Notes: generated by a model not told the origin, from the letters alone. A stretch of DNA of 13,552 bases from an uncultured Eubacterium sp. (GCA_905236295.1 CAJOQF010000283.1:1-13552), one strand, 5' to 3'. Positions 1 through 8,080 are shown, counted from the stretch's first letter. Numbers and translations are program-made.

Positions 1-56
1 ACGGGGAAAATATTTTCACTGGAAATGGACAGTGATCCGTGTTTTTCGTTAGCCAT
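1..56 (-). CDS. htpG: Molecular chaperone HtpG (Hsp90 family), N-terminal fragment
   Basis: On the minus strand an ATG (56-54) opens a frame that runs off the left edge. The 18 visible residues read MANEKHGSLSISSENIFP. The SISSENIFP stretch matches the conserved start of Firmicute Hsp90/HtpG proteins as I recall them, just before the N-terminal ATPase domain. HtpG is a cytosolic ATP-dependent chaperone that remodels client proteins under stress. A strong ribosome binding site (GAGGAGT on the minus strand, 70-64) lies 7 bases before the ATG, which fixes the start. A minus-strand promoter and a perfect CIRCE operator lie upstream, which fits a heat-shock gene and supports the call independently. 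Only about 3% of the protein is visible, so identification rests on a short peptide plus the operator. Confidence 0.72.
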   Translation of the reverse strand, partial: MANEKHGSLSISSENIFP

Positions 57-95
57 TTTATTCACTCCTCATTTAAAATTTATTGATTAAACGAT

Positions 96-124
96 AGTTT
101 ATTACAGAAAAAATTAAAAGTCAA
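96..124 (-). promoter_or_regulatory. Predicted sigma-A promoter of htpG
   Basis: Read on the minus strand, TTGACT (124-119) is followed after 17 bases by TAAACT (101-96). These match the -35 and -10 consensus at 5/6 and 4/6. Transcription would start near 89, leaving a leader of about 33 bases before the htpG ATG. The CIRCE operator sits just upstream of this -35 box, not downstream of the start site as in many CIRCE genes, so a second start site further upstream is possible. Confidence 0.5.
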
Positions 125-131
125 TAGAAAA

Positions 132-158
132 TTAGCACTCTATCAAAATGAGTGCTAA
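132..158. promoter_or_regulatory. CIRCE operator (HrcA binding site)
   Basis: TTAGCACTC (132-140), a 9-base spacer, and GAGTGCTAA (150-158) form an inverted repeat identical to the CIRCE consensus in both arms and in spacer length. CIRCE is the DNA site of the heat-shock repressor HrcA. It lies in the divergent intergenic region, 8 bases beyond the predicted htpG -35 box and 13 bases before the -35 box of the plus-strand operon. htpG is the likely target, but effects on the divergent operon cannot be excluded. Confidence 0.95.
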
Positions 159-171
159 TAAAGTTTGGCTA

Positions 172-200
172 TTGAAACATCGATATTCGAGTGCTACAAT
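172..200 (+). promoter_or_regulatory. Predicted sigma-A promoter of the 207-3018 operon
   Basis: TTGAAA (172-177) and TACAAT (195-200) each match the consensus at 5/6 and are separated by exactly 17 bases. Transcription should start about 6-8 bases after the -10 box, at roughly 206-208. That coincides with the ATG at 207. A CIRCE-like half site (GAGTGCTAC, 189-197) overlaps the spacer and the -10 box. Confidence 0.65.
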
Positions 201-206
201 TGACTA

Positions 207-470
207 ATGAGAATTTGGTTTAAAATATGGAAAGATACACGTCTCCTCAGAGATGTAACCGTAGAAAATTATTCAGACGATACCAGAACCCACAAGATTT
301 TCGATGCGCTTGATGAAGCCTGTCTTAAGCTTGATCTGGCGAAACCCATCTGGCTCGATTCCAACGTAACTGAGTTTAAGAGAACATCCAAAGCCAGATT
401 TTATGAGGATTCTTTTGTGGAGAGTATCGATTTTGATTATTTGGAAATACATGTAATAGAAGAAGATTAA
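207..470 (+). CDS. Conserved-looking 87-aa protein of unknown function, probably leaderless
   Basis: This is a small soluble, acidic protein (87 aa) with no signal peptide or membrane segment. It starts MRIWFKIWKD and ends in an acidic tail (DFDYLEIHVIEED). I recall similar short proteins in other Lachnospiraceae but cannot name a family or function. An in-frame TGA lies at 201-203, there is no internal Met, and no Shine-Dalgarno sequence precedes the ATG, so 207 is the only plausible start. The predicted promoter places the transcript start at about the same base, implying a leaderless mRNA. The stop codon (468-470) directly abuts the ATG of the phosphodiesterase gene at 471, which suggests translational coupling within one operon. 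Pairing with that gene may mean a related role, but the sequence does not show one. Confidence 0.75.
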   Translation: MRIWFKIWKDTRLLRDVTVENYSDDTRTHKIFDALDEACLKLDLAKPIWLDSNVTEFKRTSKARFYEDSFVESIDFDYLEIHVIEED

Positions 471-2363
471 ATGAAACAGGGATTTTTTGGAATGCTTGCC
501 GGTTTCTTTTACCTCATAGGTCAATTTTTTGTAGGCGTATATCGGCTTATAAACACCAATTGGCTGACATTGCTGGTTTTTGAAGTTGTATATAAACTGA
601 TAGCTTATTTTGCCTGCAGACCGCTCTTAAACGGTCTGTTTTACCTGGCCTTCAAGGCAAGCGGATACAAATTTGCATCAAATTTTAATATAGGAGCTAT
701 TCTGGTCAATCCATTCAGTTGGATTTTTATTTTTTGCGCATTATTTTTAGTGAGTTTTTATATTCTCTTTGATATATGCTGCATCGTGATCTGTTTCCAC
801 GCGTCATATCACAGACAGAAAATACCGCTTCTTTTTATGGTGAAAAAGGGGATCATTGCTGCAAAGGACATTCTATGGCCAAAAAACTACAGGATGATTC
901 TATATCTTCTTCTTATCATACCGTTAAGTCAGATAATATCCATCACTGGTTTTGTAGACGGTTTTGCAATACCGGATTTTGTTATGCAGTTTATCGAAAA
1001 GAGAAACTGGCTATATATTATTTTTATAGTAGCCAGTGTGTATGTAGAGATTGTCTGTATGCAGTGGATTTTCTCATTTCACAATTTCACGCTCAGACAT
1101 GAAAAGTTCGTGGAAGCATCGCACAGATCCTGGAATATGATAAAAGGCAAAAAGACTCTTCCCGCGTTTATTCTTTCGATCGTGGGGTGGGAGATTATGC
1201 TTGTTGCCATCTTTTACGGATTGACAGCTCTTTGCGGATTTGTGATCGTCCTGATAGAACAGATTCCGTTTCCGGGTATTACCACAGTGTTAGATTCCGG
1301 ATTTGCTGTTGTCTTGGATATCTTTTACGGGCTTGCTTTCTGCTTCTCGGTTCCGTTGGTTTTCCTCGGGATTTCACAGATTTACTATATGGGAATGGAA
1401 CGGCTCGGCATGAAGGATGAAATCCCGGAGCGTTTTGATACGAGGGGAGCGATCAGGCTTGTCGACACCAAAATATCAAAATTATTGTACCGCAAGAAGT
1501 CTGTCCTTATAGTTATCGGGATAATTGCTGTGCTTGCCGTAAATTTAATATTTGCATTTTACAGAGAAAGCGGTTATTATAAAGGCTTGTGGTTTACTGA
1601 TATCAAGATCACAGCTCACAGAGGCGAGGCGGAAGAATGCCCGGAAAATACCATGCCTGCGTTTGAAAAAGCAGTCGAGGAGGGCGCTGATATGATCGAG
1701 CTTGATGTTCATCTTTCGTCTGACGGCATTCCCGTTGTTATGCATGATGAGAGCTTAAAGCGAACTACGGGTCTCAACAAGGATATAGGAGAGATGAAGG
1801 CCGCCGATATACACAGACTTGATTGCGGAAGCTGGTTCTCAAAAGAGTATGCTAATACGAGAGTACCGTTGCTTGCAGAGGTTATCAGATTTGCAATTGA
1901 ATCCGATATTATGCTTAACATAGAGCTTAAACCTTCGGATTACAAAGATGGATTGGCGGAGACTGTTATAGATATGGTAAAGGCATATCATTTCGAGAAC
2001 AATTGCCTTCTTTCCTCGCTTAATTATCCTGAACTTGAGGATGCCAAGGCATATGACCCGTCCATCCCTACAATGTACATAACACATATATCTTACGGCG
2101 ACATGACACAACTTGATGCGGCAGACGGCTATGCCATTGAGACGAGTTCGGTCTATACATCCCTTGTCAAAAAGCTTCAAAGACGGGGAAAGTTTGTATA
2201 TGTGTGGACTGTAAATTCCTCGGATGAACTTGAGGAAGTGATCGAGATGAAGCCTGATGGAATAGTTACTGACGCCACTGTGACGGCTATTGGTATAGTA
2301 AAAGAAAAAGACAAAGCCGGATATTGGAATGATTATATTGAAACGCTAAAGAAGATGTTTTAA
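471..2363 (+). CDS. Membrane-anchored glycerophosphodiester phosphodiesterase (GDPD)
   Basis: A two-part protein of 630 aa. Residues 1-365 are hydrophobic, with many likely membrane helices (for example around 30-60, 83-110, 141-160, 180-202, 230-262, 278-306 and 344-363), as in the membrane domain that precedes GDPD domains in Firmicutes. Residues about 379-615 form a GDPD TIM-barrel: HRG with H383, PENT (391-394), the metal-site pair E410 and D412 in ELDVHL, H425 in MHD, IELK (484-487) and the late VYVWTVN segment (576-582). The expected reaction is hydrolysis of glycerophosphodiesters to glycerol-3-phosphate and an alcohol. By topology the catalytic domain follows the last helix and may face outside, for lipid or teichoic-acid-type substrates, but the side is an inference. 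The gene begins immediately after the stop of the 87-aa ORF with only a weak upstream purine stretch, so coupling is likely. Confidence 0.93.
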   Translation: MKQGFFGMLAGFFYLIGQFFVGVYRLINTNWLTLLVFEVVYKLIAYFACRPLLNGLFYLAFKASGYKFASNFNIGAILVNPFSWIFIFCALFLVSFYILFDICCIVICFHASYHRQKIPLLFMVKKGIIAAKDILWPKNYRMILYLLLIIPLSQIISITGFVDGFAIPDFVMQFIEKRNWLYIIFIVASVYVEIVCMQWIFSFHNFTLRHEKFVEASHRSWNMIKGKKTLPAFILSIVGWEIMLVAIFYGLTALCGFVIVLIEQIPFPGITTVLDSGFAVVLDIFYGLAFCFSVPLVFLGISQIYYMGMERLGMKDEIPERFDTRGAIRLVDTKISKLLYRKKSVLIVIGIIAVLAVNLIFAFYRESGYYKGLWFTDIKITAHRGEAEECPENTMPAFEKAVEEGADMIELDVHLSSDGIPVVMHDESLKRTTGLNKDIGEMKAADIHRLDCGSWFSKEYANTRVPLLAEVIRFAIESDIMLNIELKPSDYKDGLAETVIDMVKAYHFENNCLLSSLNYPELEDAKAYDPSIPTMYITHISYGDMTQLDAADGYAIETSSVYTSLVKKLQRRGKFVYVWTVNSSDELEEVIEMKPDGIVTDATVTAIGIVKEKDKAGYWNDYIETLKKMF

Positions 2364-2376
2364 GGAGATTTAATGT

Positions 2377-3018
2377 ATGGGAGAAATAACTAAGATTAAT
2401 GACGATCCTAATGGCTGGAATACAGCAATGTTTTTGTACAACTCAGCCATGAAAAAAGTGAGAACAAAAATTGAGATATTAAGTGATGAGTTTCAGTATG
2501 TACACCAATACAACCCTATCGAGTATATAAAGTCGCGTTTAAAATCACCTGAGAGTATTGTAAACAAGCTCAGGAAGAACAAGATCGAGATCAGTGTTGC
2601 AAATATGATGGAACAGCTAAACGATGTGGCGGGTGTAAGAGTGGTCTGCTCATTTACTTCCGATATCTACAAGCTTGCCGATATGATAGGAAAACAGGCA
2701 GATCTGACTGTTGTAGCCATAAAGGATTACATAAAGAGACCGAAGGAGAGCGGATACAAATCATATCATATGATAGTTACGGTTCCGATCTATATGACTG
2801 ACAGGGAAGAACAGATCAAGGTTGAGCTTCAGATAAGAACCATAGCCATGGATTTCTGGGCAAGTCTGGAGCATAAAATATACTATAAATTCGAGGGAAA
2901 TGCACCGGATTATATCAGTCGTGATCTTAGGGAGTGTTCAGACCTTGTATCAAAACTTGACGACAAGATGCTTTCGCTCAACGAAGCTATTCTAAAAGCA
3001 AAAGCGGAAGGCAATTGA
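2377..3018 (+). CDS. Small alarmone synthetase, RelA/SpoT-domain GTP pyrophosphokinase (RelP/RelQ type)
   Basis: A single-domain (p)ppGpp synthetase of 213 aa, the usual length for small alarmone synthetases. Such enzymes transfer pyrophosphate from ATP to GDP or GTP. Visible hallmarks are NPIEYIKSRLKSPESI (46-61), the NDVAGVRVVC segment with the metal-binding Asp83 (82-91), KESGYKSYH (123-131), and VELQIRTIAMDFWASLEHK (149-167) carrying the catalytic Glu150. There is no hydrolase (HD), TGS or ACT domain, so it is not a long RSH protein. The wording around SPESI and MDFWASLEHKIYYK looks closer to RelP/YwaC than to RelQ/YjbM, but I cannot settle the subfamily without a tree. AAGGAGA (2362-2368), overlapping the previous stop codon, lies 8 bases before the ATG. 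It is the last gene of its operon, ahead of the terminator at 3051. The operon partner is a membrane GDPD. Confidence 0.92.
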   Translation: MGEITKINDDPNGWNTAMFLYNSAMKKVRTKIEILSDEFQYVHQYNPIEYIKSRLKSPESIVNKLRKNKIEISVANMMEQLNDVAGVRVVCSFTSDIYKLADMIGKQADLTVVAIKDYIKRPKESGYKSYHMIVTVPIYMTDREEQIKVELQIRTIAMDFWASLEHKIYYKFEGNAPDYISRDLRECSDLVSKLDDKMLSLNEAILKAKAEGN

Positions 3019-3050
3019 TATAATTGAATAAAAGAGAGGTTTCATTAGTT

Positions 3051-3079
3051 AAAAAAGACTTGCCTGGCAAGTCTTTTTT
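3051..3079 (+). terminator. Intrinsic terminator after the alarmone synthetase gene
   Basis: The palindrome GACTTGCC-T-GGCAAGTC (3057-3073) is flanked by six A on the left and six T on the right. It folds to a 7-bp stem with a 3-base loop, or longer if the A/T flanks pair, followed by a T run. This is a textbook rho-independent terminator and separates the 207-3018 operon from yajC. Confidence 0.88.
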
Positions 3080-3147
3080 GTGTAATATAGAAAAGCAACT
3101 ATTTTTAAATAATAAATTATCAAACAATTCAAAGGAGATAAGAAAAA

Positions 3148-3546
3148 ATGATTGACAATTTAATGCTTCTTTTAAACGCGGCCTCGTCGAGCGCCAGCAG
3201 TTCTGGATCCAAGTCCGGATTTGGTTCGATGGGTATGATTATCTGGATCGTAGTCTTGGTCGTTGTAATCTGGTTATTTATGTTCAGACCGCAGAGCAAG
3301 CAGAACAAACAGAGACAGGCTTTGATGGCCAGCATGGCAATCGGAGACACAGTTCTTACAACAAGTGGTTTCTACGGAACAATCATTGATATCTCAGGCG
3401 ACACTGTTATCGTTGAGTTCGGAAACAACAAGAACTGCCGTATCCCTATGACAAAGTCTGCCATTCAGGATATAGAGAAGCCGCAGGATGCTGTTGCAGC
3501 TGATAACAATGATGACAAGAAAGACGATAAGAAAGAAGATAAATAA
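3148..3546 (+). CDS. yajC: Sec translocase accessory subunit YajC
   Basis: A 132-aa membrane protein. A short Ser/Gly-rich N-terminus (11-29) precedes one membrane helix (about 30-46, IIWIVVLVVVIWLFMF). The conserved FRPQSKQNKQRQ turn and the cytoplasmic YajC domain with IGDTVLTTSGFYGTI (65-80) follow. YajC associates with SecDF in the SecYEG membrane. The tail (121-132) is an alternation of Asp and Lys (DDKKDDKKEDK), probably disordered. AAGGAG lies 10 bases before the ATG. Unlike the common tgt-yajC-secDF setting, it is followed after 24 bases by leuB, which suggests co-transcription with the amino-acid genes. The 129 bases upstream hold the terminator of the previous operon. I saw no convincing promoter or T-box there. 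Confidence 0.93.
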   Translation: MIDNLMLLLNAASSSASSSGSKSGFGSMGMIIWIVVLVVVIWLFMFRPQSKQNKQRQALMASMAIGDTVLTTSGFYGTIIDISGDTVIVEFGNNKNCRIPMTKSAIQDIEKPQDAVAADNNDDKKDDKKEDK

Positions 3547-3570
3547 TAACTGTCTGAAAGGAGACCGATC

Positions 3571-4665
3571 ATGAATTTTCATGTAGGTGTTATTTCCGGT
3601 GATGGAATTGGTCCCGAGATAGTGAATGAGGCAAAGAAAGTACTTGATGCGGTTGCGAAAAAATATTCGCATGTATTTGAGTACGAGGAGATCCTTATGG
3701 GTGGAGCATCCATAGATGCATGTGGTGTTCCGCTCACTGATGAAGCGATAGCTGCCTGCAAGGCGTCTGACGCTGTACTTATGGGCTCTATCGGTGGTGA
3801 TCCCAATACTTCACCGTGGTATAAATTACCGGCTGACAAAAGACCGGAAGCCGGACTTTTAAAACTCAGAAAATCACTCAATCTTTTTGCAAATCTTAGA
3901 CCGGCAAGCCTCTATAACGAACTTAGAAGCGCATGTCCGCTCAAGGACGAGGTTATTGGAGACGGCTTTGATCTCGCCATTATGCGAGAGCTTACGGGCG
4001 GTCTTTATTTCGGAGAGAGAGAGACAAAGGAAATCAATGGAGTTACCTGCGCCAGCGACAAATTATCCTACAATGAGACAGAAATAAGAAGAATAGCTAT
4101 CAAGGCTTTTGATATTGCATTGAAGAGAAAATGCAAGGTCACAAGTGTCGACAAGGCTAATGTTCTTGATTCTTCGAGACTTTGGAGAAAGGTTGTCGAG
4201 GAAGTGGCAAAGGATTATCCGACCGTAAAGCTTGAGCATATGTTCGTCGACAATTGCGCGATGCAGCTTGTCAGAAATCCGGGACAGTTTGATGTGATCC
4301 TCACAGAGAACATGTTTGGAGATATCTTATCGGACGAGGCAAGCATGGTAACAGGTTCACTCGGTATGTTGCCAAGCGCAAGCTTTAACGACACTAAGTT
4401 TGGACTCTATGAGCCAAGCGGCGGTTCCGCTCCGGATATCGCGGGTAAAGGAATCGCAAATCCTATTGCAACTATCTTAAGTGCTGCTATGATGTTGAGG
4501 TTTTCTTTTGATCTTGACAAGGAAGCAGACAGCATTGAAAACGCGGTTGCGAAGGTATTAAAAGATGGTTACAGAACCATAGATATTATGCCGCAGGATA
4601 ACACAGCAGGCTTTAAGCAGATCGGTACAGCCGAGATAGGAAGCCTGATTGCCGAAAATCTTTAA
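3571..4665 (+). CDS. leuB: 3-isopropylmalate dehydrogenase
   Basis: LeuB oxidatively decarboxylates (2R,3S)-3-isopropylmalate with NAD+, the third step of leucine synthesis from 2-ketoisovalerate. The 364-aa length is normal. Visible signatures are GDGIGPEI (10-17), three substrate arginines near R100, R110 and R139, Y146, K195, D227, the family stretch ENMFGDILSDEAS (246-258) with metal-binding D251 and D255, and the NAD site EPSGGSAPDIAGKGIANP (281-298). The hydrophobic LLKLRKSLNLFANLRP segment around R100 favours isopropylmalate over the isocitrate or tartrate relatives. GAAAGGAGA gives a good ribosome binding site. leuA, leuC and leuD are not in the window, so the leucine pathway is split. 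ilvD follows after 21 bases. Confidence 0.96.
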   Translation: MNFHVGVISGDGIGPEIVNEAKKVLDAVAKKYSHVFEYEEILMGGASIDACGVPLTDEAIAACKASDAVLMGSIGGDPNTSPWYKLPADKRPEAGLLKLRKSLNLFANLRPASLYNELRSACPLKDEVIGDGFDLAIMRELTGGLYFGERETKEINGVTCASDKLSYNETEIRRIAIKAFDIALKRKCKVTSVDKANVLDSSRLWRKVVEEVAKDYPTVKLEHMFVDNCAMQLVRNPGQFDVILTENMFGDILSDEASMVTGSLGMLPSASFNDTKFGLYEPSGGSAPDIAGKGIANPIATILSAAMMLRFSFDLDKEADSIENAVAKVLKDGYRTIDIMPQDNTAGFKQIGTAEIGSLIAENL

Positions 4666-4686
4666 TATGATTGAAAGGGGTATAAA

Positions 4687-6360
4687 ATGAGATCAGATAA
4701 CGCTAAAAAGGGGATGCAGCAGGCACCCCATCGTTCACTTTTTAACGCGCTCGGATACACAAAAGAGGAGCTTGAGCGTCCGCTTGTCGGAGTCGTAAGC
4801 TCATACAATGAGATCGTTCCGGGTCATATGAACCTTGACAAGATCGTTGACGCAGTAAAGCAGGGTGTTGCAATGGCAGGCGGAACACCTGTTGTATTCC
4901 CGGCTATCGCTGTCTGCGACGGTATCGCAATGGGACACGTTGGAATGAAGTATTCTCTCGTTACCAGAGATTTGATCGCTGATTCTACAGAGTGTATGGC
5001 TCTTGCTCATCAGTTCGATGCACTTGTAATGGTTCCTAACTGTGACAAGAATGTACCGGGACTCTTGATGGCAGCTGCAAGACTTAACATCCCGACTGTA
5101 TTCGTAAGCGGCGGCCCGATGCTTGCAGGTCACGTAAACGGACAGAAGAGATCTCTTTCTTCAATGTTTGAGGCAGTTGGTTCTTACGCTGCAGGCAAGA
5201 TGACAGAGGAAGAGGTTACTGAGTTTGAGAATCATGTTTGCCCTACCTGCGGATCATGCTCAGGTATGTACACAGCAAACTCTATGAACTGTCTTACAGA
5301 GGCACTCGGTATGGGACTTCCGGGTAACGGAACCATCCCGGCTGTTTACTCAGAGAGAATCAGACTTGCAAAACATGCAGGTATGGCTGTTATGGAAATG
5401 ATCGAGAAGAATATCAGACCTCGTGACATCATCACAAAAGATGCTATCCTCAATGCGCTTACCATGGACATGGCTCTTGGATGCTCTACCAATTCAATGC
5501 TCCACATCCCGGCTATCGCACATGAGATCGGATTTGATTTCGATATAGGATTCGCAAACGAGATCAGCGAGAAGACACCTAACCTTTGCCATCTCGCTCC
5601 GGCAGGTCCTACATACATGGAGGACTTGAATGAGGCAGGCGGAGTTCGCGCAGTTATGGCTGAGCTCGCAAAGAAGGATCTCTTAAATCTTGATTGTATC
5701 ACTGTAACAGGTAAGACCATCGGTGAGAACATCAAGGGCGCTGTAAACAAGAATCCTGAGGTTATAAGACCTATCGACAATCCGTATTCACAGACAGGCG
5801 GACTTGCGGTTCTCAAGGGTAACCTTGCACCGCAGGGTGGCGTAGTTAAGCGTTCAGCTGTCGCTGAGGAGATGATGGTTCACGAAGGACCTGCCAGAGT
5901 ATTTGACAGCGAGGATGATGCTATCGCAGCGATCAAGGGCGGCAAGATCAACGAAGGTGATGTTGTAGTTATCAGATATGAGGGACCAAAGGGTGGTCCG
6001 GGAATGAGAGAGATGCTCAATCCTACATCCGCTATTGTCGGAATGGGACTTGGAAGTACCGTTGCTCTTATCACAGACGGACGTTTCTCAGGTGCCAGCC
6101 GCGGAGCTGCTATCGGACATGTTTCTCCGGAAGCAGCAGTCGGTGGTCCTATCGCTCTCATCGAGGAAGGTGATATCATCAAGATCAACATTCCTGAGAT
6201 GAAGCTTGATGTGGATGTTTCTGATGCAGAGCTTGAAGCCAGAAAAGCTAAGTGGCAGCCGAGACAGCCTAAGGTAACAGAGGGTTATCTTGCACGTTAC
6301 GCACAGATGGTTACTTCGGGAGCTACAGGTGCTGTACTCAAACAGGATTTCTCTAAATAA
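4687..6360 (+). CDS. ilvD: Dihydroxy-acid dehydratase
   Basis: IlvD dehydrates 2,3-dihydroxy-isovalerate and 2,3-dihydroxy-3-methylvalerate to the keto acids leading to valine, leucine and isoleucine. The 557-aa protein has [10 protein letters not shown] (41-50), CDGIAMGH (77-84), PNCDKNVPG (117-125) and [18 protein letters not shown] (185-202). C119 and C191 are the expected cluster ligands. The position where [2Fe-2S] homologues carry a Cys (PCN motif) is Gly46 here (VPGH), as in the oxygen-sensitive E. coli type. An extra Cys77 replaces the Asp that E. coli has. This suits an anaerobe, although the cluster type is inferred. The C-terminal GRFSGASRG motif (460-468) is present. GAAAGGGG precedes the ATG. 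Codon use is visibly biased (many GGT, AAC, ATC), which hints at high expression. Confidence 0.96.
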   Translation: MRSDNAKKGMQQAPHRSLFNALGYTKEELERPLVGVVSSYNEIVPGHMNLDKIVDAVKQGVAMAGGTPVVFPAIAVCDGIAMGHVGMKYSLVTRDLIADSTECMALAHQFDALVMVPNCDKNVPGLLMAAARLNIPTVFVSGGPMLAGHVNGQKRSLSSMFEAVGSYAAGKMTEEEVTEFENHVCPTCGSCSGMYTANSMNCLTEALGMGLPGNGTIPAVYSERIRLAKHAGMAVMEMIEKNIRPRDIITKDAILNALTMDMALGCSTNSMLHIPAIAHEIGFDFDIGFANEISEKTPNLCHLAPAGPTYMEDLNEAGGVRAVMAELAKKDLLNLDCITVTGKTIGENIKGAVNKNPEVIRPIDNPYSQTGGLAVLKGNLAPQGGVVKRSAVAEEMMVHEGPARVFDSEDDAIAAIKGGKINEGDVVVIRYEGPKGGPGMREMLNPTSAIVGMGLGSTVALITDGRFSGASRGAAIGHVSPEAAVGGPIALIEEGDIIKINIPEMKLDVDVSDAELEARKAKWQPRQPKVTEGYLARYAQMVTSGATGAVLKQDFSK

Positions 6361-6392
6361 ATAAAAATATTGATAGAATGAAGGTTGGTAAA

Positions 6393-8069
6393 ATGCAACT
6401 TACAGGCGCACAGATAATTATTGAGTGTCTGAAGGAACAGGGCGTTGATACCGTATTCGGATATCCGGGAGGAGCAATACTAAATCTCTACGACGAGCTT
6501 TACAAGCACTCGGATGAGATCCGACATATTCTCACCTCCCATGAGCAGGGCGCAAGTCATGCCGCGGACGGATATGCCAGAAGCACCGGCAAAGTCGGAG
6601 TTTGTCTGGCGACTTCCGGTCCGGGTGCTACTAATCTTGTTACGGGGATAGCCACTGCATACATGGATTCAATTCCGGTAGTGGCTATAACATGTAATGT
6701 CGGAGTCTCGCTTCTGGGAAACGATTCTTTCCAGGAGATCGATATCAACGGTATCACAACACCGATTACAAAGCATAATTTTATAGTCAAAGATGTAACC
6801 AAGCTTGCAGCCACGATAAAGAGGGCGTTTAAGATAGCATCGAACGGCAGACCCGGTCCGGTACTTGTAGATGTTCCGAAGGATATCACAGCTGCAAGGT
6901 GTGAGTTTACAGAGGGTGAGGCAAAGCCTGACGAATACATAATGCCGGATATCAGAGAGGATGAGCTGGATGTTGCCGTCCGGATGATCAAAAATTCGAG
7001 CAGACCTTTTATCTTTGTCGGAGGTGGAGTTACTCTTTCGAATGCTTCCGCCGAATTAAAAGAATTTGTCGAACAGGTTGATGCTCCGGTATGCGATACT
7101 CTTATGGGAAAGGGAGCATACGACGGTACCGATGAAAGATACACCGGCATGCTCGGAATGCACGGCACCAAGGCATCAAATCTCGGTGTTAGCCGCTCCG
7201 ATCTGGTCATAGCGATAGGTACTCGCTTCTCGGACAGAGTATTTGGCAATGCGGAAAGATTTGCACCACATGCAAAGAAGCTGCATATTGATATTGATGC
7301 TGCTGAGATCGACAAGAATATCCTTGTTGATGCCTCGGTTATAGGTGATGCCAAAGCTGTTCTTTCAAAACTCATTGAAAGACTTGAAAAACAGTCCAAC
7401 AGCGAATGGATGGAAGAGATCAAAGATCTTAAAGAGACTTATCCGCTTCGCTATGAGAACGCTGTACTCCCCGGACCTTTTGTGGTTGAGGAGATATGCA
7501 GACAGACTCACAATGATGCGATCATAGTTACCGAAGTCGGTCAGCATCAGATGTGGGCAGCTCAGTTTTATGATTACAAAAGACCGAGACAGTTTTTATC
7601 ATCAGGCGGTCTCGGCACTATGGGATACGGTTTGGGAGCCGCAATAGGAGCCCAGATTGCTAATCCGGATAAACAGGTTGTAAACATAGCAGGAGACGGT
7701 TGTTTCAGGATGAACATGAATGAGATAGCCACTGCCGTGAGAAACAATCTGCCTCTTATAGAGGTTGTTATTAACAACCATGCACTTGGTATGGTTAGAC
7801 AGTGGCAGAATTTATTCTATGAAAAGAGATTTTCGCACACAGTCCTCGATGACAAGACTGACTATGTAAAGCTTGCAGAGGCAATGGGAGCTAAAGGTAT
7901 AAGAGCTACCACAAAGGATGAATTTACTGCCGCATTTAAAGAAGCACTCGCATCGGGGACTCCCGTTTTGATAGAATGTGTTATCGACAGCGATGATATG
8001 GTCTGGCCAATGGTAGCGCCGGGCAAGTCGATAGAGGAAGTATTTGATGCCGAGGATTTAAAGAATTAA
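6393..8069 (+). CDS. ilvB: Acetolactate synthase, large (catalytic) subunit, biosynthetic type
   Basis: This is a thiamine-diphosphate enzyme that condenses two pyruvates to acetolactate, or pyruvate plus 2-ketobutyrate. From Met at 6393 it is 558 aa: an N-terminal TPP-PYR domain with catalytic E51 in SHEQGA, a central FAD-type domain (about 190-330), and a C-terminal TPP-PP domain with GDG (435-437) and the following Asn-rich stretch to about 463. The late MVWPMVAPGKSIEE segment (536-549) is typical of anabolic forms. An in-frame ATG at 6378 would add MKVGK but has no ribosome binding site. AAGGT at 6381-6385 fits the 6393 start, and homologues usually begin M(Q/K)LTGAQ, so I chose 6393. No regulatory subunit gene (ilvN) or ilvC is visible nearby. 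Confidence 0.95.
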   Translation: MQLTGAQIIIECLKEQGVDTVFGYPGGAILNLYDELYKHSDEIRHILTSHEQGASHAADGYARSTGKVGVCLATSGPGATNLVTGIATAYMDSIPVVAITCNVGVSLLGNDSFQEIDINGITTPITKHNFIVKDVTKLAATIKRAFKIASNGRPGPVLVDVPKDITAARCEFTEGEAKPDEYIMPDIREDELDVAVRMIKNSSRPFIFVGGGVTLSNASAELKEFVEQVDAPVCDTLMGKGAYDGTDERYTGMLGMHGTKASNLGVSRSDLVIAIGTRFSDRVFGNAERFAPHAKKLHIDIDAAEIDKNILVDASVIGDAKAVLSKLIERLEKQSNSEWMEEIKDLKETYPLRYENAVLPGPFVVEEICRQTHNDAIIVTEVGQHQMWAAQFYDYKRPRQFLSSGGLGTMGYGLGAAIGAQIANPDKQVVNIAGDGCFRMNMNEIATAVRNNLPLIEVVINNHALGMVRQWQNLFYEKRFSHTVLDDKTDYVKLAEAMGAKGIRATTKDEFTAAFKEALASGTPVLIECVIDSDDMVWPMVAPGKSIEEVFDAEDLKN

Positions 8070-8080
8070 TATGATATGTT

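Noticed and set aside
273..524. Minus-strand 83-codon frame opposite the 87-aa gene
   Set aside because: It spans the junction of two better-supported plus-strand genes and has no ribosome binding site or recognisable content.
3548..3562. CodY-box-like sequence before leuB
   Set aside because: Only 10 of 15 positions match the consensus and the match depends partly on the ribosome binding site itself, so it is too weak to report.
5346..5816. Antisense open frame (156 codons) opposite ilvD
   Set aside because: It lies wholly inside the conserved ilvD gene, resembles no protein I know, and reflects codon bias of the real strand.
6557..7423. Long antisense open frame (288 codons) opposite ilvB
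   Set aside because: It is an exact shadow of a clearly conserved ilvB, has low-complexity Ser/Ile/Pro composition and lacks a ribosome binding site.
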